From: Phoenix dactylifera
Lineage: Eukaryota; Streptophyta; Magnoliopsida; Arecales; Arecaceae
Assembly: GCF_009389715.1 (NCBI RefSeq)
Contig: NC_052399.1
Coordinates: forward strand, 17,549,646 to 17,613,645
Length of the DNA: 64,000 nt
Direction of reading: 5' to 3'
The position numbers were made by a program, and so were the translations under genes. Each line of letters starts with the position of its first letter. Within the stretch, counting starts at the first letter, position 1. Of this stretch, positions 25,971 through 38,112 are shown piece after piece. The notes under the pieces are model-generated. The model was not told where the DNA came from. It saw nothing but the letters and a program-made list of their open reading frames with translations, and made no database searches.

Positions 25971-28900
25971 GGTATATATGTATATATGTACATATATGTG
26001 TATATATATATACCTATTATATATGCATATATATCTATTCCTATATATATATATTTATGTATATATATATCTGCATATATATGCATATATATTTATACAC
26101 ACACAAATATATGTAGATATATCTATATATATTCACACGTACATATGCATATGAAGAAAAGCTTACATAGAGCATAGTAGGCAAAATAACAGTCCATACT
26201 CTTCAGCAATACTCCTGTACTTGCTGTATGCGTACATGCATACTTACATTTATTTTATCTTTCTCTATGTCTGTGCATGTGTGTGTATGTATGTATGCAT
26301 GCTTGTATTTCTGTGTGCATGTCTATGTATATTTGTGTGTGCATATGAAGCATGAACATGGATGCAGCATATGGATACACTGTATGTCAAATCTTGAAAT
26401 AGTATGATATAATATGGCTAGGATACATCAATGAAGTTGTGTTTTATATATGATACATGCATGTAAGCACATACATACATATGTATCCATGTAATGAAAG
26501 CTTATATAGAGCATGGTAGTGGTAGGCTATCAAAATGATATAGTCCATACTTCAACAGTACTCCTGTCCTTGCTATATGCAACATGCACGCTTAAATTTA
26601 TTTTATCTATGTGTGTTTGTGTGTCTGCATTACTGTGTATTTGTATGTATGCCTCTCTCTATAAGTGTATGTATGTATGTATTCCTGTATATATGTATGG
26701 CGTGTGAAGCACTAACATGAATATGAGATACTAATACTAATATGTCGAACCTTGAAAAAGTAGGATATGATACAATTGGGATACGTCAATGAATTTGTAT
26801 TTTATACATTGATACATGCATGCAAGCATACAAAATTATGTATAGACATGTATGCATATAAGAAAAAGTTTACATATAGCATAGCTGGTTATTAAAATAA
26901 AGGTTCCATACTTCAGCAATACACCTGTCCTTTCTATGTGCATGTATACTTGCATTTATTTTATTTGTGTGGGTATATGTGTATATGTCTATCTGTGTGT
27001 GTACGTCTGTCTGTGTGTGTGTGTGTGTCCTTATGAAGCATATATATGGATATGGGATATGGATATGTCAATATGAAAACCTTGTAAAAATAGGGCATGG
27101 TAGGGCTAGGATATGCCAATAAATTTGTATTTTATACATTGGTATATGCATGCAAACATACTAAAATATATATAGACACACACACACACATGCATGTATA
27201 CGTGTAAAAAAAGCATTTATAAAGCATAATAGGCTATCAAAATAACATAGTCTATACTTCATAGGTTAGCATCAACTTTTATAAGCTCATCATTTAGTCA
27301 TTGTTCAAATTCATAGACCCTCATTCATATTTCGTATTTCAAGTTTAACATCATAGACTACTAAACTGATGTTACATCATTAAAGGGTTAATATTAAAGA
27401 AAAGAAAGAAAACACTCTCCCCTCTCTTTTTTTTAGAGGTACGGGGGAACTATCTTGAGTGTATCCCGAAGTATTAGAGTATTTTATTTTTAATTTGAAA
27501 AACAGAATGCTTGATAAAAGTATTGGACACATCTGAGAAGTATCACAAGAATCAGTATCCGTTCTGCATTTGGCCATACTTCCTCTGTATGTATATGCGC
27601 ATGTGCTTGTGTGTGCGTGTGTGCTTGTATGGGCATGCATGTGCCTATGATAGTTGTTTATACACTAGTCCTTTATTTAGTGGTCCTGGTATCTTCTAAT
27701 TTTTTGATCTATATTAACATTGTCTCGGTGGCACTTTTGTATCACATCATTATCCATAATCTCTTTTTTTTTATGGTAAATATCAGATGACCATATCCGA
27801 GATGATACTTCTTCGAAGACTGAGGAGAGTGATGAAAGCAAATTACCTTTGCAGCTTGCAATTGTTGGACGTCCAAATGTTGGAAAGTCTACTCTGCTAA
27901 ATGCCTTATTACAGGAGGAAAGAGTTCTGGTTGGGCCAGAGGCTGGCTTGACAAGGGACTCCATTAGAGCTCAGTTCCAATTTGAAGAGCGGACTATATA
28001 TTTGGTAAAATAGCAGGTTTCATATGCACTTTTACCACAAGTTTGTTCAACTATTTGTATAATTTCGGAAGTGGTTATTGTCAACAACTTATGCTTAAAT
28101 GGTTAAAAAGTAGAATTCATTTTGATATTTTAACATTTTTTCTAATTTGTTTTGAATAACTAGTTTTATTTGAGTAACTCCTTTTTCTCATTAACAAAGT
28201 TGGAGATTCTTGCAGTTATATGATCATGCATACACTTTAGACACAGCTACATACTTTTGGACAGACACTTTTAGATACAGATATATACACAAAATGACAA
28301 AAAATGTAACTTTTTACTCTCACATGCTGTCATTTATTCATCTTGGAAGTTTGCAGTCTCATTTCTTTTAAAACTATATAACAGGCTCATATGCATATTT
28401 AGGATATTGCTAAGAGCATTAATGGTAGTCTTATATTTTATCTACTGCTTTTTGTTGTTCAGGTGGACACTGCAGGTTGGTTACACAGAGCAGGGCAAGA
28501 GAAGGGGCCAGCATCCTTAAGTGTTGTGCAGTCAAGGAAAAACCTCATGAGGGCTCACGTTGTGGCTTTAGTGCTGGACGGAGAAGAGGCATGGATGCTT
28601 ATATAGCTATCAAAATCAACATTAGGACATTGCTTGTTTCATTGTTTATTTGGCTGACATTGTCACTTAAGACATCTATAACCATGAGGTCATGTGATTG
28701 TTCAAGCTTTCCCAACAAAGCAAAAGCAATGCATACCATAACATAATTACACTGTGAAAGGGAATTTTTCTCCATTGAACATACCCTAGAAAAGTTTTCC
28801 CTTTTTCAATAAATATCTATGACTTGAATATGGATTATTACCTTTTCAGACCATTGTTCTCTCTTCTTCTCCCTTCTCAAAGGCTAGTTTATTCTGGCCA

Positions 28901-31851
28901 GATAGATATATTATTTTTAGGACTTGCTTATATATGCGTTAGTAAGCAAATTTTTCATTTTGAATCTTTATTTTATAGAAGCATCCACAAGCAAACAGCC
29001 TTATTCTACTTATAGGACCTCTGTCATCAGATCTTATAGAACATCCACTTATGCAGCATGTGAGACATCATGTGGATATTAGGCATTTGATGGGGAAAAG
29101 CATAGTTTTCTTCTTAACCATTATAGATGAAGGAGGATTATACTTTATATGAGGGATGAACAGGATATGTCAAAAGAATGGCTGTGATATGGTTTGTTGA
29201 TTATATTCAATGCATTATTGGGACTTCAACATGCACTCTCAAACTCAAGTATTGATGATTTTAAAAGATTTTTGAGTTGAGGTGGTCCATCCTTATATTC
29301 ATATGATCAATCATATTTGCCTTTTGTAATAAATTGCACTATCTTACTCTTTTTGTTCCTTTTGAATGGGCAAACTGTGTTTTTACCCTTGATATTAAAC
29401 TGTCAAAGCTGCACTAATCCTAGTCAGAATCCCTGACTACATCACCTTTAAGAATAAAAAAATAAATTTCCTTTCAAGTTTCAACATTAAATTTCCTTTC
29501 AATGCTATCATGCAAGATAATTAGCTTCAGACCAATCTGCAATAAACCAATTTTTTTTTTCAGAAAAAAAACATATCTTTGTGCTTTGTATTTAAAATCT
29601 GATGCTATCCACCACAAATAATTTTATCTCTTTGTATTCTATGTATATGTAGATTGCAAAAGCTAAGAGTAGTATGAAACATGCTGAAGTAGTTATAGCG
29701 CGACAAGCAATAGAAGAAGGCCGTGGCCTTGTTGTGATTGTTAACAAGATGGATCTTCTTAGAGGAAGAAAAAATTCATCATTACATGAGAAAGTTATGA
29801 AGGCTGTTCCTCAAGAAATCCAGACTGTTATACCTCAGGTTTGTCCATTCCTTGTATATACCATGTAAGTTTTTTCTGAGATAACATTTATTAGTTTTTT
29901 CTTTTTACTGATTTTTGGGATAGAGGAGATTATAATGTTTCTGGCTTCAATTAGAGTCTTTTGGCTTAACTGTTTTTTTTAATAGTAAATTTGGCAGGTA
30001 ATAGATCTGTTTGTCATAAACTTTGCTTATGAATATTAAATACATGCACTGCTGGTGACAGTTATATCTCATTTTTTTTTTGCATAATAAATGAGCATTG
30101 GTATTTTTTGGAGGTGACACCACAAGAGTATGGTCAACCCATTTCTTGCAAGTTCAATAAATTTCTGGTAGCCTTTCAATTGGTGTGCTAGTAGGACAAA
30201 GGAAGTGATTTCATTTTATTATGAGCCTTCTTTTCAGAGTAAAGGAAGTGTCATGACATCTGTTAAGTCCTGGGCCCAATACTGTGGGGCCTAGTGTTCA
30301 GACAATCAAGGTGCATTAAAGCTTTGATCGACTTGGTCGGCTTGCTTCATGGAAGTGATGGAGAACATATGCGTCTTCAGGATCTTATCAGTACACAATA
30401 GACGCACGATCAGATCTGGGGCAAGTGCATCAACTGACTGTGGAACATCAGAGTTACATGGCCTTGATGTTTCCTTAAGAATCAAAACTCAAAGAGCTTG
30501 ACGGTGGAAGAGGATGTTCTAAATGCTACCTAGACATAGGTTAAGTCGTTAAATGTACAGTGCTATGCAAACCAGGTGGTAAAATCAGCACCGTAAGTAG
30601 GAAAAGCAAAAAACTAGACAGTGTTACAAGAAAACAGTTGCAAGATTAGCACAACTAGGGGGAAAAAAAACTATCATATGCATCTATTGCCTTAACACAT
30701 ATTGTCTCCATAAAGGATAAATATCTCATTTACTCTAAACATCTTCGTTCTAAAATTGATGGCTGTCTATTGCCAAGCAAAATTAAATTGATTTGCTGCT
30801 GATGACACTCTTCTATATTACTTCATTGACAGGTCACGGGCATACCAGTTGTATTTGTTTCAGCTTTGGAGGGAAAGGGCCGGATAGCTGTCATGCGTCA
30901 GGTTGTGGATATCTACCGAAAATGGTGTTTGAGATTGCCAACAGCACGCCTAAATCGTTGGTTGCGAAAGGTAAAAAAGAATAATTGTTTATTTTTTAGT
31001 GTCAACTTGCGAATGACATCGTAAAAGAAGTTATACTTGATAGCCCTGATAAGTGTTGGATAGCTCTTCTAGACATCTTCTAGTCTACAACTTGTGTCTG
31101 TGATGATCATTTTATCACACATTAATTAAATTACTTAGACGTTCTGCAGCTCTCCTGTGTTACCTTTCTCTGGGTCTCATCTGTTCTTGTTTCTCATCAA
31201 CCAATGATTCTTTTCATGCATGTAGTTCCATTTAAATTGTTATGATAAAAATAATCTTCATATAAAGAAATAGGTTTTGGTACCAGATAGTTATTTACTT
31301 ATTTTGCATGTGATGATATTCTCTACTGCATATGGATTAGTACTGGCCAACTTTTTAGGAAATTGACAGGGTGCTAAAAATTTATGGTTTTTGTTACATT
31401 TCTGGCATCTTCATGATTTAGTGAATAGAAGTTGATTAAATAACTGGAAAGTGGTAGTTTTTGGAATTATTATTGTAGTACCAGTCTCATGTGTATGGCC
31501 ATAACATGTTGCTCCTTTTTATTTATATATCAATAGGTTATGAGCAGGCATTCCTGGAAAGATCAAGCAACGCAACCCAAAATAAAGTACTTCACTCAGG
31601 TTAAAGCTCGCCCACCAACATTTGTTGCATTCTTGAGTGGGAAGGCGCAGCTTTCAGATACTGATATGAGATTCTTGATGAAGTCTCTGAAGGAAGATTT
31701 TGATCTTGGTGGTATTCCAATCCGCATCATGCAGCGGTCTGTCCCTAGAAAAGTAGTTGGCAGCAAGAGTAGTAAAAACCTGTCTGTTAAGTTGAATGTG
31801 AGAGCTCGATCAGACAAAAGAAACGTAACTTCAGAGCCTGCTTCATCTTAG
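23663..31851 (+). CDS. Organelle-targeted Der/EngA-type double GTPase
   Basis: Eight exons encode about 622 residues: 23663-24066, 24171-24395, 24474-24730, 27787-28004, 28463-28588, 29653-29838, 30833-30970 and 31537-31851. The first 110 residues are Arg/Ser-rich and acid-poor, like a mitochondrial or plastid presequence. GTPase domain 1 has GRPNVGKS (123-130), DSAG (172-175) and NKSE (238-241). Domain 2 has GRPNVGKS (323-330), DTAG (370-373) and NKMD (441-444). A KH-like C-terminal domain follows from about 519. Der proteins bind the large ribosomal subunit and are needed for its assembly. The sequence resembles Arabidopsis At5g39960 more than plastid EMB2738, which favours mitochondria (inference). 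The exon 3 donor is uncertain: ending at 24730 (AATG|GTTTGC) keeps the frame into exon 4, whereas the stronger site after 24750 would need an unseen exon. Intron 5 has a GC donor. Confidence 0.9.
24731..27786 (+). other. Intron 3 of the Der gene, microsatellite-rich
   Basis: A 3.05-kb intron dominated by the tandem array listed separately and by CA, GT and TATATG microsatellites. I looked here for a missing exon that would join a longer exon 3 to exon 4 in frame and did not find one with good splice sites. Confidence 0.7.
25640..27250 (+). repeat. Tandem array, four diverged copies of a 330-530-bp unit
   Basis: Two anchors recur in the same order. Anchor 1 (CTCCTGTACTTGCTATATGC-like) lies near 25685, 26210, 26560 and 26920. 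Anchor 2 (GCTAGGATACATCAATGAAGT-like, followed by TTGTATTTTATACATTGATAC) lies near 25888, 26417, 26776 and 27106. Spacing is about 525, 350 and 345 bases, and each unit carries its own GT/TATG microsatellite; the first copy is lengthened by CA/TATATG expansion. The whole array lies within one intron of the Der gene. Confidence 0.85.
28589..29652 (+). other. GC-AG intron 5 of the Der gene
   Basis: The exon before ends in codons for LDGEE at GAAGAG, followed by GCATGG and no nearby GT. The next exon begins after TATATGTAG with codons for IAKAKSSM. Joining the two restores the Der family sequence without gap or insertion. A GC donor is therefore the simplest reading. Confidence 0.75.
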
Positions 31852-32606
31852 TTGATCCTGCTACAAGCGATGACCAGGAGTAGTATGCTGCTGATGATTT
31901 ATCGAGATATATTTGCTGTCAAGGAAAGGGGCTTTATGTGTACTTACCCTGCCTAGAGAGACCTCGTATCCAATTTAGTGTCTCGGCTTGGCAGTTGACC
32001 AGTGTTTTACAACTGAGGGATGAGAACCGGTTAGCATTCAAAGCCCGTCCTGAAGGTATGGTGAATCCATGCTAATACACCTGGTGGAATCGCTATCTTA
32101 AAAGATGGCAAGTGATCACGTTAGATGAATCTTTTCCAGGGAAGAAGCAATGCCTGATGGTGTAATCAGCTTCTTCTAGGTTCTCAAATAAAAACTTACC
32201 AGGTATATGTCCTTGGGTGGTGAAAACCTCTTGACAATCCACATTGATTTTTTTTTTTTTGCTCTACATGCAAAAATTTAGCAGGTTGGCATAATGGTTC
32301 ATAAATGTTTCATAGTGTATTTAATTTGTTACTTCTCTCTAGCTGGACTTCTTTTGTTTATGAAGCATCAGATGACTATTTGAATGGATATGTTTCCTAA
32401 ATTCTGTAATACACCTTCAGCGTCATTTACTCTTCAGTTGCGGAATTCACTGGTAACCTTGACATGGATGTGTGGGTGTCAGTGTTGTTGGCTTTCCAGT
32501 TCTCTTGTTCGGCAGGTTAATTGGTTAGGCGTTAGGATCCTGGTTAAGCTGCCCAATAGATGTCCGAGCAAGCCCTAGTAAACTTTAGTACTTGTGAATA
32601 AGCCAG

Positions 32607-33708
32607 GACCCTATACAATTCTACGGACTGGCTAGATCTAGCTGACTATTGGGCAGGTGAAAGTGCCAGGGTCCCACTAATGTTGTGGCCTGTAGTTATG
32701 AAAGGAATTCCAGTAATATTTGTACCTGAGATGCAAGGATCGTGCACAGATTGCAGTCTCACTAAGAGGATCCGCAAGAATGGTAAGAGGAGCACCATGC
32801 AATCTAAAGAAGCATAACATTTTATCATTCTTAAAGCCTATATAACTAGATTAATAGCCTTTTCCTGATATGCGCACAGCAAGGGAAGCTCTTGCAGATT
32901 GCCACCTAGATAGGATAAACATCTGAGGGAAGAAGAAGAGGAAAATACCCTATATTTTTCTCCAGTGTCTATCCCCATGGAGTGGAATTAATGTGCGCGA
33001 ATGTCCAAAGGGATTCCTGTAGAGAAATTGTTCAATCATGGACATCAATTTACCATACCCAAGAAAGGCCATATGAACACAGTAATGATTGAAAACCACC
33101 GGACAAATAAGATGTTGGTGTGTGGCTCAGCAACATCATGTAAGTGAAAGTAATTTCCTGTTTTTAATTTTTTATTTTCAAAGGCAGGTATGTCCACTAG
33201 CGATGTTGCTATCTTAGAATGTGCTGATGATGACCAGCTTGATCTCAATGCTGTGCTTCAGGGCTGGGGTTAAACGAAAATGCTGAAGGGAGTCATGGCC
33301 GGCCAACAAGTCAAGCTGATTTTTGGTTCCTTTTTGGCAACTTTTTCCGAAATCCATGGTCAGAAAAACATGGAATACAGCAAGTACTAGGATCAAGCAC
33401 AAGGTTTGCCATTGCTGTCTATATTCCCAATATGTCAAGTTTATTATAATTTGAATATGATTATTTTATCTTCACCACCATGCAGCAAGGATGGAGATGG
33501 TATCGATGAAATTTCTCTAAACCCCCCTGCTCCCGAAGATTCGATGGTTGGCATCTCAATGGTTGCTTGGGGGCATATGAGCAGAGCCAGCTTGAAGAAG
33601 ACAATGGAAGACCTGACAGAGGAGCTTGAGCAAGCAAGCCAAAAATCAACAAAACTTAATGAAGACAAGGATCCCCATAGACTTTTCACAAGCACGACAT
33701 CTCCTTGA
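32607..33708 (+). pseudogene. Unidentified multi-exon coding-like tract
   Basis: I do not recognise this protein. Exon-like blocks with protein-like composition lie at 32607-32782 (starting after CCAG; contains DWLDLADYWAGESARVPL and EMQGSCTDCSL), 33011-33139 (GIPVEKLFNHGHQF, MLVCGSATS), about 33188-33401 (ILECADDDQLDLNAVLQ, then QADFWFLFGNFFRNPW) and 33486-33708 (GDGIDEISLNPPAPEDSMVG, RASLKKTMEDLTEELEQ, then a stop). The first two blocks join in phase through GTAAGA...CAAAG, and the last two through GTTTGC...ATGCAG. The third block changes frame once near 33.26 kb, and no convincing start exon was found, so it is either a decayed gene copy or a gene whose model I cannot complete. It lies about 0.8 kb downstream of the Der stop on the same strand. 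Confidence 0.45.
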
Positions 33709-33814
33709 CGGCATTTCTTGGAAGAGAAATCGGCCAGAATCGCATCCTTACATCATGTTCCATGAAGATGCATTGCACCATACACTGGATCTTAAACAAG
33801 AAATCACATTTTGA

Positions 33815-36800
33815 TCAGTCGACTTGAAAGGTCCACCAAGGTTTTACTTACAGAAGGTGGTTCCACATAGACTTGAATTTGTGGGAGCCGCCGATTATTC
33901 TTCAGCTAATTCAGGAAAACTACGTGTTATGTCTTGGTGCAAGTGATAGCAATAGCTATGAAGCTTCTCCCCTGTTCAGTGCAAGTGATTTGATAATACT
34001 ATAACAGTGTAGCCACATTCTAACTTACACTTTGTGGAGACCAATTATGGAACCATTAGTGTTTCGTGGTCCCTTGCAATATTTATATGTTACGCTTGCT
34101 TTCCATGGAATGGTTAAGAGGTTATTAACGGTTGCGAAGTGTGGCCAAGTATCTGGCCCTTCCATGTTCGTTGGGTCCTCTTCGGCCTTCTAGAAATCAA
34201 GGAAGGGTCCATGGAAAGGGTCTTCTAAGCATCGTCGCAATCAATTAATAGTTTCTTTCACTGATCTCAGATTCTTTCCCCCTGTTTTTTACTTTTCCTA
34301 ATGCAGTGATTCTAATTCCCACCATTGTCGGATGCTATCGGCAGAGCACAACAAGGATTGATTTGATGAAAATATATAAATATGGCTATATTCTGAGAGG
34401 ATCCTGGGTTCATGGCCGCCCACAACGTTGTGCGTGGAGACAATGGGGAGTGGGGGGGCGCTGCTGCGGCCGGAGTGGAACCTTCATTGCCCTCCGTTTT
34501 GGCCGGAATTCCACTGGAAAGTGGCATGCACTTATGACGGATGCATGAATTAGAAAGTGATTGGCTGTTCGTACATGCATCACGTTGAGAGGAAGAGGAG
34601 AGCCACATGTTTTTGAGCCTGATGAGTGCCAAGTTTCAACTTTTTCCCCCCTTTTTTTCGCTTTTCTTATTTTATATATCTGCGGATAAATTTGTGGGGC
34701 ACTTGTAGGCACCTCGAGTAGCAGACTAGATTAAGTTGAACCCAGACAAGAGCACATTAGAGGATCAATTCTTTCCGTCCGTACTGTTACCAATTGCATA
34801 AGATATAAATGGGTAATGACAACCTGCATGGATAAAATTTTGTACTGTTATCTCACATGGACTTTGCTACAGTTCACAAGAGTTTGGTGAGTCTAGTAGG
34901 AATCAAAGCGATTTGGTCTATTTGAAAGGTATGCTGCTAAGACAACTAGTAGCAGCACTAAAGCTAGCATTATACTCTATATCCAACGCAACTGAAGTTC
35001 CTTCACTTGTCTCAAAATAAAACAATTTTATATCAACTTGACTCAAAAAAGTTCTTCGCCATGATTAACTCGGGCAGAACATTGGCTGCCCAACCTATTC
35101 ATGGAAAATACCAGAATACGTACCCCAAAAAACATGTATAAAAAAGAGATTAATTTTAACGGGGCCCTTCAAAGTAGGAGTACCGCCACATGCCTCAAAT
35201 GGTATGGATTTCCGGGACGTTGCGTGCGTCTTCAATGCAAGTTATTTATTGTGGCGGATGGAGCTGGCTGCTGATCTTGTTACGCTAATGATGATGTAAC
35301 TACGGCATGTACCTATTTCTCTCCTTAGGTGGCTCGACTTCTTTAAATAACGGAAGCTGGCGGTCATCTTGATGTAGCAAGCTGTGACCCAAATCTATTT
35401 GTTTAACTAATATTCCTCCCTCGATATTTTTGATAGCTGGTCCGTCGGAAGTTCTACATACGTGACGAGCGCGATGTATTGACCCACTTGACACACAGTG
35501 GTGCAAACATTTCAACACAACCGGCTGCAATACGTAAGGACTGATGATGTTATGATGTCATGTAGGGAGTTAGAATAGATAGATGATCAAGACGAGACAA
35601 GTATGGGCAGAGAATGGTACTGCATTACGCTGGATCGATGTTGAGAGAAAAATTGAGAGAGAAGATAGGTAGAGTAGGGACGTCTATCGCTCCGTCTTCT
35701 CGTCCGATCTGATCTTCTGGGGAGTGGGATAGGATTGTTGGGCGTGAAAGGGTCCATTGTATCGGCTATAAGGCTGCATTATGTTGTAGCTATACAGGCT
35801 ACGAGTGTAGGTATTGCCCCTCCTAATTTCTCTCTCTCTCTCTCACTCTCCATCCTTGCTCATGGTCACATCAAGGTGCCACCGTATTGTACGTGCTCTG
35901 ACCCCGCTATCTAATACTGCTATGTGCACTATGTGGTTGTGCATCAGACCAATCATCATATCTCATTCACATCATTTATCATGCCCTTATTATTATGTTC
36001 GAAAGTACTATTGTCTACACACTGTATGTAAGCCTAAAGCCACTCATAGTTCCTGATTTCTAGGACTCCATTATCAGGCGCATATCTTGATGCCCGACCA
36101 TTGAAACCAATAATTGTGTTGGCTGCTTGCACTGCCTTGTGGTGCACACAATTTAGGCAATAATTGTTCTGATGATTGATAGATGAAAAGAAAGGCATAT
36201 TGCATGGTGCACATAATGTAGGTTATAATTTATTGTTATCATCAAACTATAGGGAAGAAGGGCTACTCATTTTTGGGAAATTATATCCTAGATCATGCAT
36301 ACTACGTCCACAATGCACCATAGAAAACAAACCAAGATAAGATATACCTGGCAGCAATCTGACATAAGCGCATGATTAATAGAGCTCATAGGAAAAGAGA
36401 TACGCGATTGCTGTGATGTATCACTAATATGGTGCATGTATCATTTTTTGAATGTTCTTCTCTGAGCGATGTGCCGCTTTTTTAGCGATCACTACAACAA
36501 AATCAGATATTGCCGACATTTTTTTATTGTATATACCGATGCTTATAAGTATCATTAGTTTTATTTTTAACGCTTTATAAAGTGTTGCAAAAGTGTCGGC
36601 AATGCGAGCGTTGAAAATCAATTTGTTGATACTTTTAAAAAGCGTCAGTAATTAGACACCAGAAAATTGTTTTTTACGGAGTGCATGTAATTATAAATTG
36701 TCATTGTTTAATAGAAATGTCTCCACTTTTTTTTCGTTGAAATCCATATATGCTCTTTTTTAATATTGTCGATCCCATGATAATTCCCACTTAAAACATA

Positions 36801-37400
36801 ACACTGGCTTACTATTTTCGATGAATATCTCTTGTTCGTCTCTCTCGTTAAACAAACTAAGCGCTCCCCACCGGCATAGCCATTGACCATCGTTAGCCGG
36901 CCACCAATCATGTAGCAGGACCCACCAAGCCTAAGTTTCAAGAAAATAAATGTTTTAGTGCATCATAAACCATTCTCCACTTCAGTATTGATATTATGAG
37001 GATTTATATTGGCATGTATTTAGTTCAATATGAGCTATATCATATGCAGATCTTTGGTACGAGACCAAAGAATTCGAATCACAATTTTTTTTTGACTTGC
37101 CTTATCGGATCTTGATTGTTACAAATGGTATTAAATTTGACTTATAATCTATATAAACCAGTGGAACACAAGTTAATGAGGAGTGACCATATGCTAATTA
37201 TGGTATCTATAGTTAGATTTGATTAAATATGGATTCTTTACGCAGTAAAAATGCTAAAGTTTGAACGAATGCCTACGTATGTTCAGTTCCACTATTTAAT
37301 TTTATATTATTATGCATTGAATAATTTTTTATATTTATATAAAATTTAATTAATTCAAATAATATTTTCTTGATTAGTCTTTTATTATTATTATTATTAT
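33815..37400. other. Intergenic DNA between the unidentified tract and the WRKY gene
   Basis: Mostly AT-rich with no supported gene. It includes a TC microsatellite at 35829-35844, a CACTA-type terminus at 36490 and an ATT microsatellite at about 37382-37403. Short open frames near 34.3-34.7 kb lack family character. Confidence 0.5.
36490..36660 (+). mobile_element. CACTA (EnSpm/CMC) terminal remnant
   Basis: CACTACAACAAAATCAGA at 36490 is the classic CACTA terminus. It is followed by subterminal GCCGACATTTTT / AAAAGTGTCGGC inverted phrases and repeated AAAGCGTC- or AACGCTTT-type units. No matching opposite TAGTG end was found nearby, so this is probably one end of a deleted element. The right limit is approximate. 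Confidence 0.55.
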
Positions 37401-37510
37401 TATAGGTTTGGAATATAGAACCCGCCTGGGAAAGACCGGCGAGGAATGTCACGGGCGAATTTTTTGAGGACCACCGTTCGGGGACCATTAGCGAGCCAAC
37501 TAGCTTATCC

Positions 37511-37527
37511 CACGTGTAGTCCACGTG
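37511..37527. promoter_or_regulatory. Twin G-boxes (CCACGTGT) upstream of the WRKY gene
   Basis: Two CACGTG cores at 37511-37516 and 37522-37527 are both embedded in CCACGTGT and spaced 11 bases start to start, about one helical turn. They lie 0.6 kb upstream of the WRKY start. Such pairs are typical ABRE/bZIP or bHLH sites; use in vivo is inferred. Confidence 0.55.
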
Positions 37528-37777
37528 TCCAGCCCTTCGTTCGCTCCCGCGTCATTGCTGGTGCAGCTGCAGCCGCTCCCTCCGCGGCGTGGACTTGAAA
37601 ATATATTTAATTAGCGTGCGAATATTACTGTTAACTAAATTATATCTTTTTCTGAGGTCCGAGGACCACCTCGCGTGGAAGCGTGTGGAAGCGACGACTT
37701 TTTTTAAATTATTTTTCTTCTCACGGCCCTATCCTTTTCTCGGTCCCTGTCTTCTCGCCCCTTTGACATTTAACCAA

Positions 37778-37783
37778 AGTCAA
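37778..37783 (-). promoter_or_regulatory. Candidate W-box in the WRKY promoter
   Basis: TTGACT on the minus strand matches the TTGACY core bound by WRKY factors; a related TTTGACA lies 15 bases upstream. W-boxes in WRKY promoters often mediate auto- or cross-regulation. The motif is short and could occur by chance. Confidence 0.35.
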
Positions 37784-37829
37784 GTTGGAAGCCCGAACCC
37801 AGTTTCCGGCCTTCTGAAAACCATGCGCA

Positions 37830-37861
37830 CCTCCACCTCCACCTCCACCTCCACCTCCACC
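37830..37861 (+). repeat. (CTCCAC)n microsatellite
   Basis: About five copies of the six-base unit CTCCAC lie in the WRKY promoter, 35 bases upstream of the likely TATA box. Confidence 0.9.
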
Positions 37862-37895
37862 AAATCCCTCTCTTTGCTCTTATCCCCCCTTCCTC

Positions 37896-37902
37896 TATAA
37901 AT
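37896..37902 (+). promoter_or_regulatory. Likely TATA box of the WRKY gene
   Basis: TATAAAT in a C-rich setting (CCTCTATAAATTCC) lies 217 bases upstream of the ATG. This predicts a leader of roughly 180 bases that is C/T-rich, as seen. Confidence 0.6.
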
Positions 37903-38112
37903 TCCAAAACCGCTCCCCCCCGTCTCCAAAAAAAGGTCAGCGCCGCTCCGTCCTCCCCTCTGCCTTCCGACTTTTTCTCTTCGTTGCCGCCGCTTTCCTC
38001 CTCGAAATTAATGGTTACATAGCTCGACTCCGGAGCTCAGATCTCGAGCCAAGCGCGAGTTTGGAGGCATAGTTTTTCCTTGTTTTGGTTTGGTTTGTTC
38101 TCCGAGGTGGCG

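Noticed and set aside
25923-26177. Open frames rich in His/Thr and Tyr/Ile
   Set aside because: They translate CA and TATATG microsatellites inside a Der intron.
34306-34712. Overlapping open frames of 80-106 codons near 34.5 kb
   Set aside because: No conserved motif, no splice sites and no family resemblance; likely chance in a locally GC-rich stretch.
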